Below, piece after piece: positions 40,659 to 52,732 of a stretch of 64,000 nucleotides of DNA; the first letter of the stretch is position 1, and the number at the start of each line of letters is the position of its first letter. The position numbers were made by a program, and so were the translations under genes. The stretch is from the NCBI GenBank assembly GCA_021604665.1, contig BQJK01000001.1, positions 1,020,419-1,084,418 of the forward strand, written 5' to 3'. The DNA is from Rhodomicrobium sp. Lineage in GTDB: Bacteria; Pseudomonadota; Alphaproteobacteria; Rhizobiales; HXMU1428-3. A model generated the notes under the pieces. The model was not told where the DNA came from. It ran no database searches and was given only the letters and a program-made list of their open reading frames with translations.

Positions 40659-41210
40659 ATGCGAAAATCAGGTGTCATACGAGAATTAGTGCTGTGGTGC
40701 ATCTGTGCCGCTCTCGGCTTTTTGCTCGTTTTTTATTACGATGAGCTGCTTGGTAAAATCAGAGCCTTCCAGGAAGTTGCCCGCAGCACAGACCTGAAAC
40801 ATCACGTCCGCGATGCTGAAGTTAAAAGCAAAAGCTGGGAAAATATCATCGTCATTCACGCAAACCGTGAAGGCCACTTCGCCACCCGCGCCAAAATCAA
40901 CAATGAAGATACAATGTTAATGGTAGACACCGGCGCCACCTATGTCGCCCTCTCCTATGAAACAGCGGAAGAAATCGGGCTCAACATTCAACCCAGTGAC
41001 TTTTCGAAAGCCGCCCGCACCGCCAATGGCATCTCCAAGGTCGCAGCGGTTAGCCTGGATGAAATCACCATCGGCGATATCACAGTCAGCAATGTAGAAG
41101 CCATCGTCGTTGAACCCGGCAAGCTCGATATAAACCTCCTCGGCATGAATTTTCTCTCCAAATTAAAACGCTTTGAAGTCTCTGGTCGCAAGCTGTTACT
41201 TGTGCAATAG
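40659..41210 (+). CDS. Retropepsin-like (clan AA, TIGR02281-type) membrane aspartic protease, copy 2
   Basis: TM helix; DTMLMVDTGATYVALSYETAEEIGLN; LLGMNFLSKLKRFEVSGRKLLL. Confidence 0.85.
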   Translation: MRKSGVIRELVLWCICAALGFLLVFYYDELLGKIRAFQEVARSTDLKHHVRDAEVKSKSWENIIVIHANREGHFATRAKINNEDTMLMVDTGATYVALSYETAEEIGLNIQPSDFSKAARTANGISKVAAVSLDEITIGDITVSNVEAIVVEPGKLDINLLGMNFLSKLKRFEVSGRKLLLVQ

Positions 41211-41285
41211 TTGACAACTTTGGTGGCACTTACTATCAGCCCGATACCACACCCAGCCCCCGTAAACCCAAGGAGCTTTATCTCT

Positions 41286-42785
41286 ATGTTCCCGGCCCCT
41301 ATTACCTCCGCCCAGGAAAACACCGCAGAATTTGAAACCACCCCCTTCATCAAGCCCACCGGATTTCGCGAATATGACGCCCGCTGGCTCTTTGGCAAAG
41401 AAATCAACCTTCTCGGCCTGCAAACCATCGGCATAGCCATCGCCATGCTGTTTGAAGAGCGCGGCATTAAAAAACGCATCGTCGTTGGTCATGATTATCG
41501 CTGGTATTCTGCAAGCATCAAACAAGCCCTGATAAACGGCCTATTGGCCGGCGGTATGGAAGTGCATGACATCGGCCTCGCCCTCTCCCCCATGGCCTAT
41601 TTCGCACAATTCGATTTAGATGTTGAAGGCGTCGCCATGGTCACCGCCAGCCATAATGATAATGGCTGGACCGGCATTAAAATGGGGCTGGACAAACCTC
41701 TGACATTCGGCCCCGATGAGATGAGCCGCCTGAAAGAAATAGTCTATGAAGGCAATTACAAAACCCCGGGCGGTGGGCACTATACTTACCATCAGGGCTT
41801 CTCAGAGCGCTACCTGAATGACATTACAAACCGCGCGCCGCTATCTCGCAAAATCAAAGCCGTCGTCGCCTGCGGCAATGGCACAGCCGGCGCCTTCGCA
41901 CCGCAAGCACTTGAAAAACTCGGTCTAGAGGTCATCCCCCTCCACACCAAGCTGGATCACTCATTCCCCAATCATAACCCCAACCCCGAAGACCTCGGCA
42001 TGCTCAGGGATATAGAGCAGGCGGTGAAGGAAAATAACGCAGATCTAGGCCTAGCCTTTGATGGCGATGGCGACCGCTGCGGTGTCATCGATAATGAAGG
42101 CAATGCCATTTTCTCCGATAAGGTCGGCGTCATGCTCGCCCGCGATATTTCCGCCCGGCACGAGAATGCGCTGTTCGTGGTTGATGTGAAATCAACTGGC
42201 CTCTTCCTGACGGACCCGGTGCTAAAAGAAAATGGCGCCACCACCCATTACTGGAAAACTGGCCATTCCTATATTAAGCGCTACTCCCATGAAAATGGCG
42301 CCCTTGTCGGCTTTGAAAAATCAGGCCACTTCTTCTTCAACCCGCCATTGGGCCGCGGTTATGATGATGGCCTCATTGCAGCCTTAGCCGTCCTCGATAT
42401 GCTTGACCGTAACCCGGATAAAACAGTCAGCGCGCTAAAAGACGAGCTGCCAATGACTTACCAGTCACCCACCATGTCGCCCCACTGTGACGATGAAATT
42501 AAATACGGCGTGGTTGACCGCATCATTGAGCATTTCACAAAACTAACAGAGCGCGGCGAACAGCTTGCCAACCAGGCGATTAAAGAGCTGATTACCGTCA
42601 ACGGCATCCGCATTGTTCTGGAAGATGGCACCTGGGGTCTTGTCCGCGCCTCATCCAACAAACCAGAGCTTGTCGTCGTCGTTGAAAGCCCCACATCAGA
42701 GGCCAATATGCGCGCTATCTTCAAAGAGCTGGATGACCACCTCGCCACCTATGATGAGATCGGTGAGTATAACCAGAAGATATAG
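41286..42785 (+). CDS. Phosphomannomutase/phosphoglucomutase
   Basis: TASHNDNGWTGIKMG active-site Ser; FDGDGDRCGVID metal loop; GEKSGH-like FEKSGHFFF. Confidence 0.93.
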   Translation: MFPAPITSAQENTAEFETTPFIKPTGFREYDARWLFGKEINLLGLQTIGIAIAMLFEERGIKKRIVVGHDYRWYSASIKQALINGLLAGGMEVHDIGLALSPMAYFAQFDLDVEGVAMVTASHNDNGWTGIKMGLDKPLTFGPDEMSRLKEIVYEGNYKTPGGGHYTYHQGFSERYLNDITNRAPLSRKIKAVVACGNGTAGAFAPQALEKLGLEVIPLHTKLDHSFPNHNPNPEDLGMLRDIEQAVKENNADLGLAFDGDGDRCGVIDNEGNAIFSDKVGVMLARDISARHENALFVVDVKSTGLFLTDPVLKENGATTHYWKTGHSYIKRYSHENGALVGFEKSGHFFFNPPLGRGYDDGLIAALAVLDMLDRNPDKTVSALKDELPMTYQSPTMSPHCDDEIKYGVVDRIIEHFTKLTERGEQLANQAIKELITVNGIRIVLEDGTWGLVRASSNKPELVVVVESPTSEANMRAIFKELDDHLATYDEIGEYNQKI

Positions 42786-42806
42786 AAGCCCAGAAGATAT
42801 AGAAGC
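42773..42806. repeat. Perfect 17-bp tandem duplication spanning the phosphomannomutase stop codon
   Basis: ccagaagatatagaagc x2. Confidence 0.95.
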
Positions 42807-42990
42807 TAAGGTAGAGGATTATAATTCACACGCATCGTTCTGATGATTGCTGCAAGCTACGCGTTCAGCAGCAGCATCTGAATGATGCGTGCCGCCTTCA
42901 ATTCAGTTTACCTAACTTAACTCTCTTAATCAGAAAAAAAGGCAGCTACTGATTTGTTGCTGGGTACTCTTGAGCTTTTCTTCAAATCCA

Positions 42991-43587
42991 TTAATACCCC
43001 AGCGCATATTGAAACGCCCGCTCCAGCCGGTCATTCCCCCAGAACAACTCCTCACGCGCAATAAAAGACGGCGCGCCAATGATCCCCAGCGCCTTGGCCT
43101 GATCAGTGATTTTAAAGAGCTTCCCCTTGATCTCATCTGACTGAGCGCGGGCAAGTATGCCGCCAACTTCCCCCATCTCCATCGATTCAAGAATAAAGCC
43201 AATATCTTCTTCACCAGAGATAGAGAGCCCCTCAGAAAACTGCCGCACATAAACCGCTTGAGAGAAGGCAACCCCCCATCCCTCTTCCATGCCAACAAGC
43301 GCTGTGCGGGCAGCTAACAGCCCGCGCTGCGGAAATTCAGCCGGCATGGTCAGCGGCAACCCATACGCCGCCGCCTCCCGCTGAATATCCCGGAAGAAAT
43401 AACGTCCCTTTTCAGGGTAAGTAATAAAGGGGGAGAGCTCCCAGCCAAAATCTTTGAAAATCGGCCCAAGCAAAAACGGTTGATAGTGCACTTCAACCCC
43501 GACCTGTTCGGCAATATCCCCAATCCGCATCATGCTGATATAGGAATAAGGGCTGGCAAACTCATACCAGAATTGTAATTCTTTCAT
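42991..43587 (-). CDS. 2-hydroxychromene-2-carboxylate isomerase-like (DsbA-family) protein
   Basis: FWYEFASPYSYISMMRI; YQPFLLGPIFKDFGW; IGAPSFIAREELFWGNDRLE. Confidence 0.9.
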   Translation of the reverse strand: MKELQFWYEFASPYSYISMMRIGDIAEQVGVEVHYQPFLLGPIFKDFGWELSPFITYPEKGRYFFRDIQREAAAYGLPLTMPAEFPQRGLLAARTALVGMEEGWGVAFSQAVYVRQFSEGLSISGEEDIGFILESMEMGEVGGILARAQSDEIKGKLFKITDQAKALGIIGAPSFIAREELFWGNDRLERAFQYALGY

Positions 43588-43764
43588 GTCTCCCCTTTCC
43601 GCGCGGCGTCCCCACACCACAAAAGCCCGCCAGAACAATTAGCGGAAAAATCCTGTCACCTAAGCGCGCCTGGAAAAAGGACCAGACCTAACAAAACGCC
43701 AGACTGAACAGCATAAAAGTTTTGAGTGTCACACCGAAGCCGCCCGCCGTCAAATATCAAGGGG

Positions 43765-44577
43765 TTAAACAAATACTGAGTATAAAAACCGCACCCCAAC
43801 CGTCATCAGGAACAGCGCAAACAACAGCTCAAGCGTCTCCCGCCGCAGCCCATGGGCGGCCCGCACCCCCAGCGGCGCAAACAGCAAGCTTGTCGGCAAA
43901 ATCAGCACCGCGCCAATCAGAGAGACAAAACCAAGCGAAAATGGTGGCAAGGCATTCGCCCCCCACCCGGCCCAAACCATGCCGAGAATAGCGGGCAGTG
44001 CAATTATCGGCCCTATCGCCGCCGCCGTTCCAACGGCCTTATGAATTGAGCGCCCAAAGAGCGTCATAAAGCTCCCCGTAAACGTGCCGCCGCCAATGCC
44101 CATTAAAGTCGAGAGTACGCCGGTTAAAACCCCATAGAGCCGAACAACCAAATTAGACGGCCAAGCCAGCCTGAACTGCGGGTAACGCTGCGACCATAAA
44201 AGAAAGCAAGCCACCAGCAATACAGCCACCCCATAAATCATCCGCAAGGTCGCCCCATCGGCGCTGCGGGCAATCAAGGCGCCAATCGCCACCCCCACAA
44301 CCACCAGCGGCCCCATAACGCGCACCACCGGCCAGTCAACACTTTGCTTTTTATTATGCCCATAGGCAGAAAGCAGCCCTGTTGGCAAAATCACCGCAAG
44401 CGATGTGGCAACTGCCATATGCGTGCGAATGGCTTCATCAATACCAATATAACCAAACACCTCATAGAGAACCGGCACCATAACGGCCCCACCGCCGATA
44501 CCGAGCAAACCCGCCATAAACCCCGCCACAGCGCCGCAAAACACCAGTGAGAGCGCCATTGTCATCATTTCTTCCAT
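43765..44577 (-). CDS. TauE/SafE family sulfite exporter-like membrane protein
   Basis: Multi-TM; GLLGIGGGAVMVPVLYEVFGY and LMGIGGGTFTGSFMTLFG duplicated motif. Confidence 0.92.
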   Translation of the reverse strand: MEEMMTMALSLVFCGAVAGFMAGLLGIGGGAVMVPVLYEVFGYIGIDEAIRTHMAVATSLAVILPTGLLSAYGHNKKQSVDWPVVRVMGPLVVVGVAIGALIARSADGATLRMIYGVAVLLVACFLLWSQRYPQFRLAWPSNLVVRLYGVLTGVLSTLMGIGGGTFTGSFMTLFGRSIHKAVGTAAAIGPIIALPAILGMVWAGWGANALPPFSLGFVSLIGAVLILPTSLLFAPLGVRAAHGLRRETLELLFALFLMTVGVRFLYSVFV

Positions 44578-44981
44578 AGTAAACGCTTATCCTGTAAACT
44601 GATATTAAGGCCGGCGCACTGATATCAATCCCAGCCAAACTTGGCGCAGTTAGAGATGAAAACAGCGCCATGCTGAAAAACCCTATCAGAACCCCATCTA
44701 AAGGTTGACAAAATCACCTTTTCTACTGTATTCACCTCAATTCGCGCGCCTATTATGGGCGCAGCGAGGTAATGCGCTGTCCGAGGTTATCTGTTGTTTC
44801 AAACCTTAGGGAATAAAACAACATAAGAAAGCTCGCCGCCTAACTTAGGTTTTCTTTGATATCAGGCTTAGCTACCCTTTGAGATCATAAGTGGTCTGTA
44901 TCATAAATGATCGAAGAAGTGCCAAGTCATAATCAGAGGGCGACACCGCAGGACGCGGCTAACAAATAGGAACTATGAAAT

Positions 44982-45293
44982 ATGTATGCGGTAATTAAAA
45001 CCGGCGGCAAACAATATCGGGTTGCCAAAGATGATGTCATCAAGATCGAAAAGGTCGAAGGTGAAGCAGGCGATAAAATTGAATTTGGCGAAATTCTCAT
45101 TCTAGGCAGCGATGATGAAACCACCATCGGCGCGCCATTAGTAGAAGGTGCTAAAGTCACAGGTGAAGTGCTCGAGCAGGGCCGCGCCTCTAAAATCATT
45201 GTTTTCAAGAAAAAACGGCGTCACAACTACCGCCGCAAAAAAGGCCATCGCCAGCACCAAACTGTTGTGCGGATCACTGACATCTCTAAATAA
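44982..45293 (+). CDS. rplU: 50S ribosomal protein L21
   Basis: MYAVIKTGGKQYRVAKDDVIKIEKVEGEAGDKIEF...FKKKRRHNYRRKKGHRQ. Confidence 0.97.
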   Translation: MYAVIKTGGKQYRVAKDDVIKIEKVEGEAGDKIEFGEILILGSDDETTIGAPLVEGAKVTGEVLEQGRASKIIVFKKKRRHNYRRKKGHRQHQTVVRITDISK

Positions 45294-45364
45294 ACCGATA
45301 GCTGAAGTGTGAGACTGGCAATTGACAGCATAAAGGCTCCCTTCATCACATAAGGATACTTCTC

Positions 45365-45622
45365 ATGGCACATAAAAAAGCAGGCGGCTCATCCAGAAAC
45401 GGTCGCGATTCCGCCGGACGCCGCCTTGGCGTCAAGAAATTTGGCGGCGAATCAGTCATCCCTGGCAACATCATTATTCGCCAGCGCGGCACAAAATGGC
45501 ACCCAGGTGAAGGCGTTGGCCTCGGAAAAGACCACACAATCTTCGCAATGCGCGAAGGAAATGTCTCTTTCCGCACCAGAGCGAACGGAAAAGTGTTTGT
45601 TTCTGTTGATGAAGGCAAATAA
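45365..45622 (+). CDS. rpmA: 50S ribosomal protein L27
   Basis: [48 protein letters not shown]. Confidence 0.98.
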   Translation: MAHKKAGGSSRNGRDSAGRRLGVKKFGGESVIPGNIIIRQRGTKWHPGEGVGLGKDHTIFAMREGNVSFRTRANGKVFVSVDEGK

Positions 45623-45663
45623 GCCACTTTGCTCGGTGAGCAATTACAATTAGCGTTTATGAA

Positions 45664-45695
45664 GAGGGAGGCTGTTTTGGTCTCCCTTTTTTAAA
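45664..45695 (+). terminator. Terminator after rpmA
   Basis: agggaggc tgttttg gtctccctttttt. Confidence 0.8.
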
Positions 45696-45886
45696 GATTG
45701 GGCTTCAATTACGATTATGAGCTGTAGAAGCTTCATTGATTAAGCGCCCTTTTTACAATGGCTCTCTATTCCAGGTAACAGTATCAAAATTAGTATGCGT
45801 TTCACGTACCCCTTCATTCAGATTCTCAGGTGAAAGGGTCCGTTGTAGCAGTTCGATGAGAAACCACGGATTGAAATGCGACTGTA

Positions 45887-46417
45887 ATGATGCATCAGGC
45901 ACGAGAAGACAGTTTAAGATTGCGCCCCATCAGCCTGTTCGATGTTCCTCGGATCGTTGAACTTGCCAATGATTGGGAAGTTGCGTCTATGGTCTCACGC
46001 CTGCCCTACCCTTATGAACCCCACCACGCTCATGATTGGATCTCAGAAATTGAGGTTAATCGCCGGGAAGATGTCTGGGCCATAGAGTCAGATGGGTTCT
46101 TCGCCGGCTGCATCGGCTATAACCGCGCATCACTCAACCATGGTGAGTTAGGCTACTGGCTTGGCCGACCCTTCTGGGGCCGGGGCCTTGCCACACGCGC
46201 TTCGTGGCAAATTCTCGCCCATGGTTTCACATCTGAACCCTTTAAATTCTTCCGGGCCTGCCACTATATTGAGAATGAGCGCTCACGCCGTGTGCTGCTC
46301 CGTCTTGGTTTCCAGCCAGAAGACATCATCGAAGTGCCCTCGATAGCCAGAGGAGGCCCCGCCCCAGCTCAGCGCTATCGCCTCCCCCGCCAGGCCTTTG
46401 AGCAAATGGCAGGTTAA
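45887..46417 (+). CDS. GNAT family N-acetyltransferase (RimJ/RimL-like)
   Basis: LRPISLFDVPRIVELANDWEVASMVSRLPYPY; GELGYWLGRPFWGRGLAT; NERSRRVLLRLGFQ. Confidence 0.92.
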   Translation: MMHQAREDSLRLRPISLFDVPRIVELANDWEVASMVSRLPYPYEPHHAHDWISEIEVNRREDVWAIESDGFFAGCIGYNRASLNHGELGYWLGRPFWGRGLATRASWQILAHGFTSEPFKFFRACHYIENERSRRVLLRLGFQPEDIIEVPSIARGGPAPAQRYRLPRQAFEQMAG

Positions 46418-46474
46418 GCTCTACGCTATCTCTCAAGAGCTATTCCATACTCAAAATTTATATCAGCCCCCTAA

Positions 46475-47554
<1,080 letters not shown>

Positions 47555-47878
47555 ATGCTAATCCTTATTCCACGGGCAGCACGGCGCTTTATGCGCATTT
47601 TTAAGCGCAAACAAACTAATTTGCATAACGACAGCCGTAATATTTCGGCGTAAATTCAAAAATGATAATCACTAATCTAATCAAAAACTGCCGCTATCAT
47701 AATAAGGGCCAATTGCCGGGCAACATGCCCTTGCAATAAAATTCCTGAATTATTTAACCAGAACCTATTGGCCGATTTAACTGGCAGGCAACCAAACCTG
47801 GCAGCATGAGCCAGCACCAAGCCCAAAAACGGGCCTAAGAAGAAGAAACGACCAGCTAAGGCGAGATAAAACTTTAAA

Positions 47879-49009
47879 ATGCGCGACGATTGGAACAAAG
47901 CAAAACGCATTGTCATCAAGATTGGCTCCGCACTCCTTGTTGACGAAAATGAAGGCCATATCCGTAGCGAGTGGATGGCCTCTATGGTTGCGGACATTGC
48001 AAAACTCAAACAGGATGGCAAAGAAATCGTTATCGTGGCCAGCGGCGCCAAAGCCCTTGGGCGACAAGAGCTGCACCTGGAGCCAGGCAATCTGCCGCTG
48101 GATCAAGCCCAAGCGGCGGCCGCCATCGGGCAAATCTCACTGACACATGCGTTTAAATCCTATTTCAACACTCACGGCGTGCCCTGCGCACAGATTCTGC
48201 TGACCCTGGGCGATACAGAAGACCGCCGCCGTTATCTGAATGCGCGAGATACCCTGACAACCCTATTGGAATTTGGCGCCGTTCCCGTTGTGAATGAAAA
48301 CGACACCGTCGCCACCACCCTTCTCCGTTATGGTGATAATGATCGGCTTTCAGCCCGCGTCGCTGCGATGATCGACGCCGATGTGCTTGTTCTTCTCTCG
48401 GATATTGACGGGCTATATACCGCACCGCCGCAAAGCGATGATCAGGCAAAACATATCCCTGAGGTACCAAATGTAACACCGGAGATTGAAGCCATGGCCG
48501 GCGGCTCAGGTAGCAACTACTCAACCGGCGGCATGGTGACAAAAATTTCAGCAGCCCAAATGGCTAATAGCGCTGGCTGCCACATGGTCATCACCACAGG
48601 TAAAGTACTCAACCCGATTTCAAAGTTTTTAGATGGCGGCAAAGCCACCTGGTTTCTCTCGACTGCAAGCTCAATGCAAGCCAGAAAATCCTGGATAGCC
48701 GGAGCCCTTGATGTAAAGGGAAGTATCACTATTGATAAAGGTGCTGAAAAAGCCTTATATGATGGCAATAGCCTGCTTCCCGCTGGTGCGACCGCTGTAA
48801 AAGGCAGTTTCAACCGTGGTGATGTCGTCTCTGTATTGAATGTTGATGGCAGAAAACTCGCCCATGGCCTTACCTCTTATTCATCTGTTGATGCAGAGAA
48901 GATCATAGGCAAGCACAGCTCCTGCACACTAACAATCCTCGGCTATTCCGGCCGCACAGAATTAATCCATAGAGATAATATGGCACTGACAAAAGGTAAG
49001 GATCAATGA
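47879..49009 (+). CDS. proB: Glutamate 5-kinase
   Basis: [57 protein letters not shown]-terminal PUA domain. Confidence 0.96.
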   Translation: MRDDWNKAKRIVIKIGSALLVDENEGHIRSEWMASMVADIAKLKQDGKEIVIVASGAKALGRQELHLEPGNLPLDQAQAAAAIGQISLTHAFKSYFNTHGVPCAQILLTLGDTEDRRRYLNARDTLTTLLEFGAVPVVNENDTVATTLLRYGDNDRLSARVAAMIDADVLVLLSDIDGLYTAPPQSDDQAKHIPEVPNVTPEIEAMAGGSGSNYSTGGMVTKISAAQMANSAGCHMVITTGKVLNPISKFLDGGKATWFLSTASSMQARKSWIAGALDVKGSITIDKGAEKALYDGNSLLPAGATAVKGSFNRGDVVSVLNVDGRKLAHGLTSYSSVDAEKIIGKHSSCTLTILGYSGRTELIHRDNMALTKGKDQ

Positions 49010-50310
49010 ACCTGCAAGGTAACACCGCCGCACCATTAAAAGACGATGCTACTGTCACTGAGATCATGGCTCATATCGGCCAAAACGCCAAAGCCGCTGC
49101 CCGCCTTCTCGCCATCGCCACCACCGCACAGAAAAACCAGGCACTCCTTGCCATGGCCACAGAGCTAGAGAGTAATATTCCAGCTATTCTTAGTGCCAAT
49201 GCTATTGATGTCTCCAATGCCAGAGAGGCCGGGCGCGATGCCGCATTTATCGACCGGTTAGAGCTATCCGAAGACCGCATCATGAGCATCGCTTCCGGTC
49301 TAAAAGCCATCGCCGAACTGGATGACCCTGTTGGCCATGTCATCGCCCATTGGCAGCGCCCGAACGGATTGGATATTTCCCGCATCCAAGTGCCACTCGG
49401 CGTAATCGGCATCATCTATGAAAGCCGCCCCAATGTGACAGCCGATGCCGGTGGCCTCTGCCTGAAAGCTGGGAACGCCGCCATTCTACGCGGCGGGTCA
49501 GATAGCTTCCATTCTTCAAGAGCCATTCACGAAGCGCTCTGCCGCGGCCTGAAAGCCGCTGACCTACCAATAGAAGCCATTCAGCTCGTGCCAACAACCG
49601 ACCGCGCGGCCGTAGGCGAAATGCTAAAAGGCCTCAACCACACAGTAGATGTGATCGTACCAAGAGGCGGCAAAAGTCTGGTTGCTCGAGTTGAAGAAGA
49701 AGCCCGCGTCCCGGTTTTTAGCCATCTTGAAGGCATCTGCCACGTCTATGTCGACAAATCAGCCGATGAAACAAAAGCCGTGGAAATTGTGGTCAATTCA
49801 AAACTCCGCCGCACTGGTATATGCGGCGCAGCTGAAACGCTATTGATAGATGAAGCGCTGGATGAAACCACAAGACAAGCGGTCATAACCGGGCTTTTAG
49901 AGAGAGGGGCAACTATAAGAGGCGATGAAACAATCGCCGCACTTGATGCCCGCATAGAACCCGCAAACGAAGAAGATTGGGACACAGAATATCTCGACAA
50001 GATCATCTCCGCAAAGCTGGTGCCAGGCATAAAAGGCGCGATAGACCATATCGCCGAGCATAGCTCCAACCATACAGAGGCCATCATCGCCGAAGACCAG
50101 TCAGCCGTTGATCAATTCTTCCAAAGTGTTGATAGCGCCATCCTGCTGCATAATGCCTCCACCCAATTTGCGGATGGCGGCGAATTTGGTATGGGTGCAG
50201 AAATTGGCATCGCCACCGGTAAAATGCATGCGCGCGGCCCCGTCGGCGTCGATCAGCTCACAAGTTTCAAATATATCGTTCGGGGCTCTGGTCAAATTCG
50301 CCCAACCTAA
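49006..50310 (+). CDS. proA: Glutamate-5-semialdehyde dehydrogenase
   Basis: [47 protein letters not shown]; overlaps proB stop. Confidence 0.97.
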   Translation: MNLQGNTAAPLKDDATVTEIMAHIGQNAKAAARLLAIATTAQKNQALLAMATELESNIPAILSANAIDVSNAREAGRDAAFIDRLELSEDRIMSIASGLKAIAELDDPVGHVIAHWQRPNGLDISRIQVPLGVIGIIYESRPNVTADAGGLCLKAGNAAILRGGSDSFHSSRAIHEALCRGLKAADLPIEAIQLVPTTDRAAVGEMLKGLNHTVDVIVPRGGKSLVARVEEEARVPVFSHLEGICHVYVDKSADETKAVEIVVNSKLRRTGICGAAETLLIDEALDETTRQAVITGLLERGATIRGDETIAALDARIEPANEEDWDTEYLDKIISAKLVPGIKGAIDHIAEHSSNHTEAIIAEDQSAVDQFFQSVDSAILLHNASTQFADGGEFGMGAEIGIATGKMHARGPVGVDQLTSFKYIVRGSGQIRPT

Positions 50311-50364
50311 GCCCAATCACTGACCTGAAAAGCCAGCAGTTGTAATCAACAGGAACCGCCAGAC

Positions 50365-51012
50365 GTGCCAGAGACCCGCCCCGCCCACAGCTTTGGCAGC
50401 ATAAAAGTACGCCTCCCCTATGCATCAAGCGGGCAGCGCATTGGATTGCTCGGCGGCTCCTTTAACCCACCCCATGAAGGCCATCGCCATATTTCTGAGG
50501 TCGCGTTAAGCGTGCTCGGCCTTGACCGTGTCTGGTGGCTGGTCAGCCCCGGCAACCCAATAAAATCTCATGATGAATTGGAAGACCTTAGCCACAGGCT
50601 CAAAGCCGCAGAAGATATAGCCCGCCACCCGCGCATTTCCGTCACCGGGTTTGAAGCCGCAATGCCCACTAACTACACCGCACAAACCTTGCAGTTTTTG
50701 CGCCGCCGCTACCCTACAGTCAAATTTGTCTGGCTAATGGGGGCTGATAATCTTTTATCGTTTCACCGCTGGCAACAATGGCAACAGATCTTTAAACAGG
50801 TCCCCATTGCCGTTATGGACCGCCCCGGCTATAGGATGGAAGCGCTGGTTAGCCCAGCCGCTCACCGCTATCGCCGATATCAAATCCCCGAGCAGGCCGC
50901 GAGACAGCTACTACAAAAACCTCTCCCCGCCTGGACCTTCATAACCCATCCGCTCATCAGCCAATCCTCAACAGCACTGCGTGAAGCCAACAAAGCTCAC
51001 GGCTCAAAATGA
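50365..51012 (+). CDS. nadD: Nicotinate-nucleotide adenylyltransferase
   Basis: IGLLGGSFNPPHEGHRHISEVAL; FVWLMGADNLLSFHRWQQW; ISQSSTALRE; start codon GTG. Confidence 0.96.
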   Translation: MPETRPAHSFGSIKVRLPYASSGQRIGLLGGSFNPPHEGHRHISEVALSVLGLDRVWWLVSPGNPIKSHDELEDLSHRLKAAEDIARHPRISVTGFEAAMPTNYTAQTLQFLRRRYPTVKFVWLMGADNLLSFHRWQQWQQIFKQVPIAVMDRPGYRMEALVSPAAHRYRRYQIPEQAARQLLQKPLPAWTFITHPLISQSSTALREANKAHGSK

Positions 51013-51550
51013 GGTGGCTTAAAATAAGGCGCACAATGGCCCTATTAGCCCTTAAAAAGGCGGCTTTAAGCTGTAAAAATCACATAGCGCCTAAAAGCTT
51101 GTAACAATCACCACTCTCCAGTAAAATAGATCGCAGCTGCGGTTCATATACTTAACTGTCAAATGAGGTAAATGCATATCGCAACCCTCTGGACAAGGAT
51201 TAACCCAGCTTATAAAAGTCAGTTCCTTAAAGAGTAGTCCTCGCTTATATGGAGGGCAAAGATGTATCAGCCAATATGGCAAACGGGTGGCGACACCCGC
51301 ATTAGGGAGAAACAACACAGTTGCACACGGTTTTTCGTGATTTTGCGGGGCAACCCCACAAAAATATGATAATCACTCATTCAACAACCGGTCACAACCT
51401 GTCCGGGCAGCTTAGGCGAATGAGAAACGCGGCAAGCAATCTGGCCGCCAGTGCCACTATTTGGGCAATCCCAAGCACCTCCATAAAACTCACTTCCCAA
51501 CATTATAGGACCTTTTGCACATTATGCAGACACGCTCAGAGGAAGCAGGC

Positions 51551-51934
51551 ATGACCAAATCTGCCTCACCCGCCATTTCGGCCAAAGCAGAGATTGACGA
51601 ACAATATAATCTCGTCATTGAGTGCCTTGAAGACGCCAAAGCTGAAGATATCATCACCATCGACCTTGAGGGGAAATCCTCAATCGGCGATTATATGATC
51701 GTGGCCAGCGGCCGCTCTCATCGCCATGTTGGTGCCATTGCAGACCGGCTTGGTAAACATCTACGCGAACATGGCTATGGCCGCTCACGCATTGAAGGCC
51801 AGGAAAATTGTGATTGGGTGCTGCTGGATGCCGGTGGCATTATCATTCATGTCTTCCGCCCTGAAGTTCGTGAATTCTACAACATTGAAAAAATGTGGCT
51901 TGCTGAACGCCCTGAAGACACCACCGAGCAGTAG
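51551..51934 (+). CDS. rsfS: Ribosomal silencing factor RsfS
   Basis: DLEGKSSIGDYMIVASGRSHRHVGAIADRL; EGQENCDWVLLDAGGIIIHVFRPEVREFYNIEKMW. Confidence 0.96.
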   Translation: MTKSASPAISAKAEIDEQYNLVIECLEDAKAEDIITIDLEGKSSIGDYMIVASGRSHRHVGAIADRLGKHLREHGYGRSRIEGQENCDWVLLDAGGIIIHVFRPEVREFYNIEKMWLAERPEDTTEQ

Positions 51935-52055
51935 GTCTTATGTAACGGCCCCATACCTCCTCATTCATGCAATAGCCCTGCACAATGCCGGTTGCTTAAA
52001 TGAGATGAGCAAATGAGGCGAAGTAAGCTCTAAAAAAACGGATCATGTTTACAAA

Positions 52056-52541
52056 ATGGCTGATTTAGACATCTTCGCCATTGGCCGCTTGAAACAGGAC
52101 GCCGAAGAAAAGCTTGAAGCGCGCTATCTTGAGCGGTTAAAAAAGGCCGGCCCTATGGGGGGGCTCCGCTCTGTCACCATCACCGACCTGACAGAATCGC
52201 GCCAAAGAGGCACCAGTGAGCGCAAAGAGGAAGAAGCAACTCGCCTGACTGAGCGGCTAAAACCCCAAAATTTTCTGATCGCTTTGGATGAAAAAGGCAA
52301 AAGCCTAACCAGCCTTGCCTTCGCAGACAAATTAAGAAGCTGGATTGATCAGGGCGAAACACGCATCGTCTTCGCCATTGGCGGGCCAGATGGCCACGGC
52401 AAAAGCCTCTTGCAGAAGGCAGATTATAAATTCTCTCTCTCCCCGCTTACCTTGCCCCACGGCCTTGCTCGCATTCTCCTGATGGAGCAGCTATACCGTG
52501 CCGTTACAATCTGGTCAGGCCACCCCTATCACCGCGAATAA
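52056..52541 (+). CDS. rlmH: 23S rRNA (pseudouridine1915-N3)-methyltransferase RlmH
   Basis: LIALDEKGKSLTSLAFADKL; FAIGGPDGHG; LPHGLARILLMEQLYRAVTIWSGHPYHRE. Confidence 0.97.
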   Translation: MADLDIFAIGRLKQDAEEKLEARYLERLKKAGPMGGLRSVTITDLTESRQRGTSERKEEEATRLTERLKPQNFLIALDEKGKSLTSLAFADKLRSWIDQGETRIVFAIGGPDGHGKSLLQKADYKFSLSPLTLPHGLARILLMEQLYRAVTIWSGHPYHRE

Positions 52542-52732
52542 TCAAGCCCCGATAAAGGCCACAAACAACTCTGGAAAGCCCCAGACCAGGCCAAGGAATG
52601 CCGTGATTTCAGCTTAATTCTATGATAGATGGTTAAATCCGCTAAAGTTTAGAAGCCTATCGTTTTGAAGCGTCTCTTTGTAAAAGTGCATCCCATTCAC
52701 CCGAACCCTGAAACGAGTTCTTAAATCAGCCA

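Noticed and set aside
44600-44981. Possible ribosomal leader RNA upstream of rplU
   Set aside because: The gap is long enough, but I could not identify a specific conserved structure by eye; needs an Rfam/Infernal search
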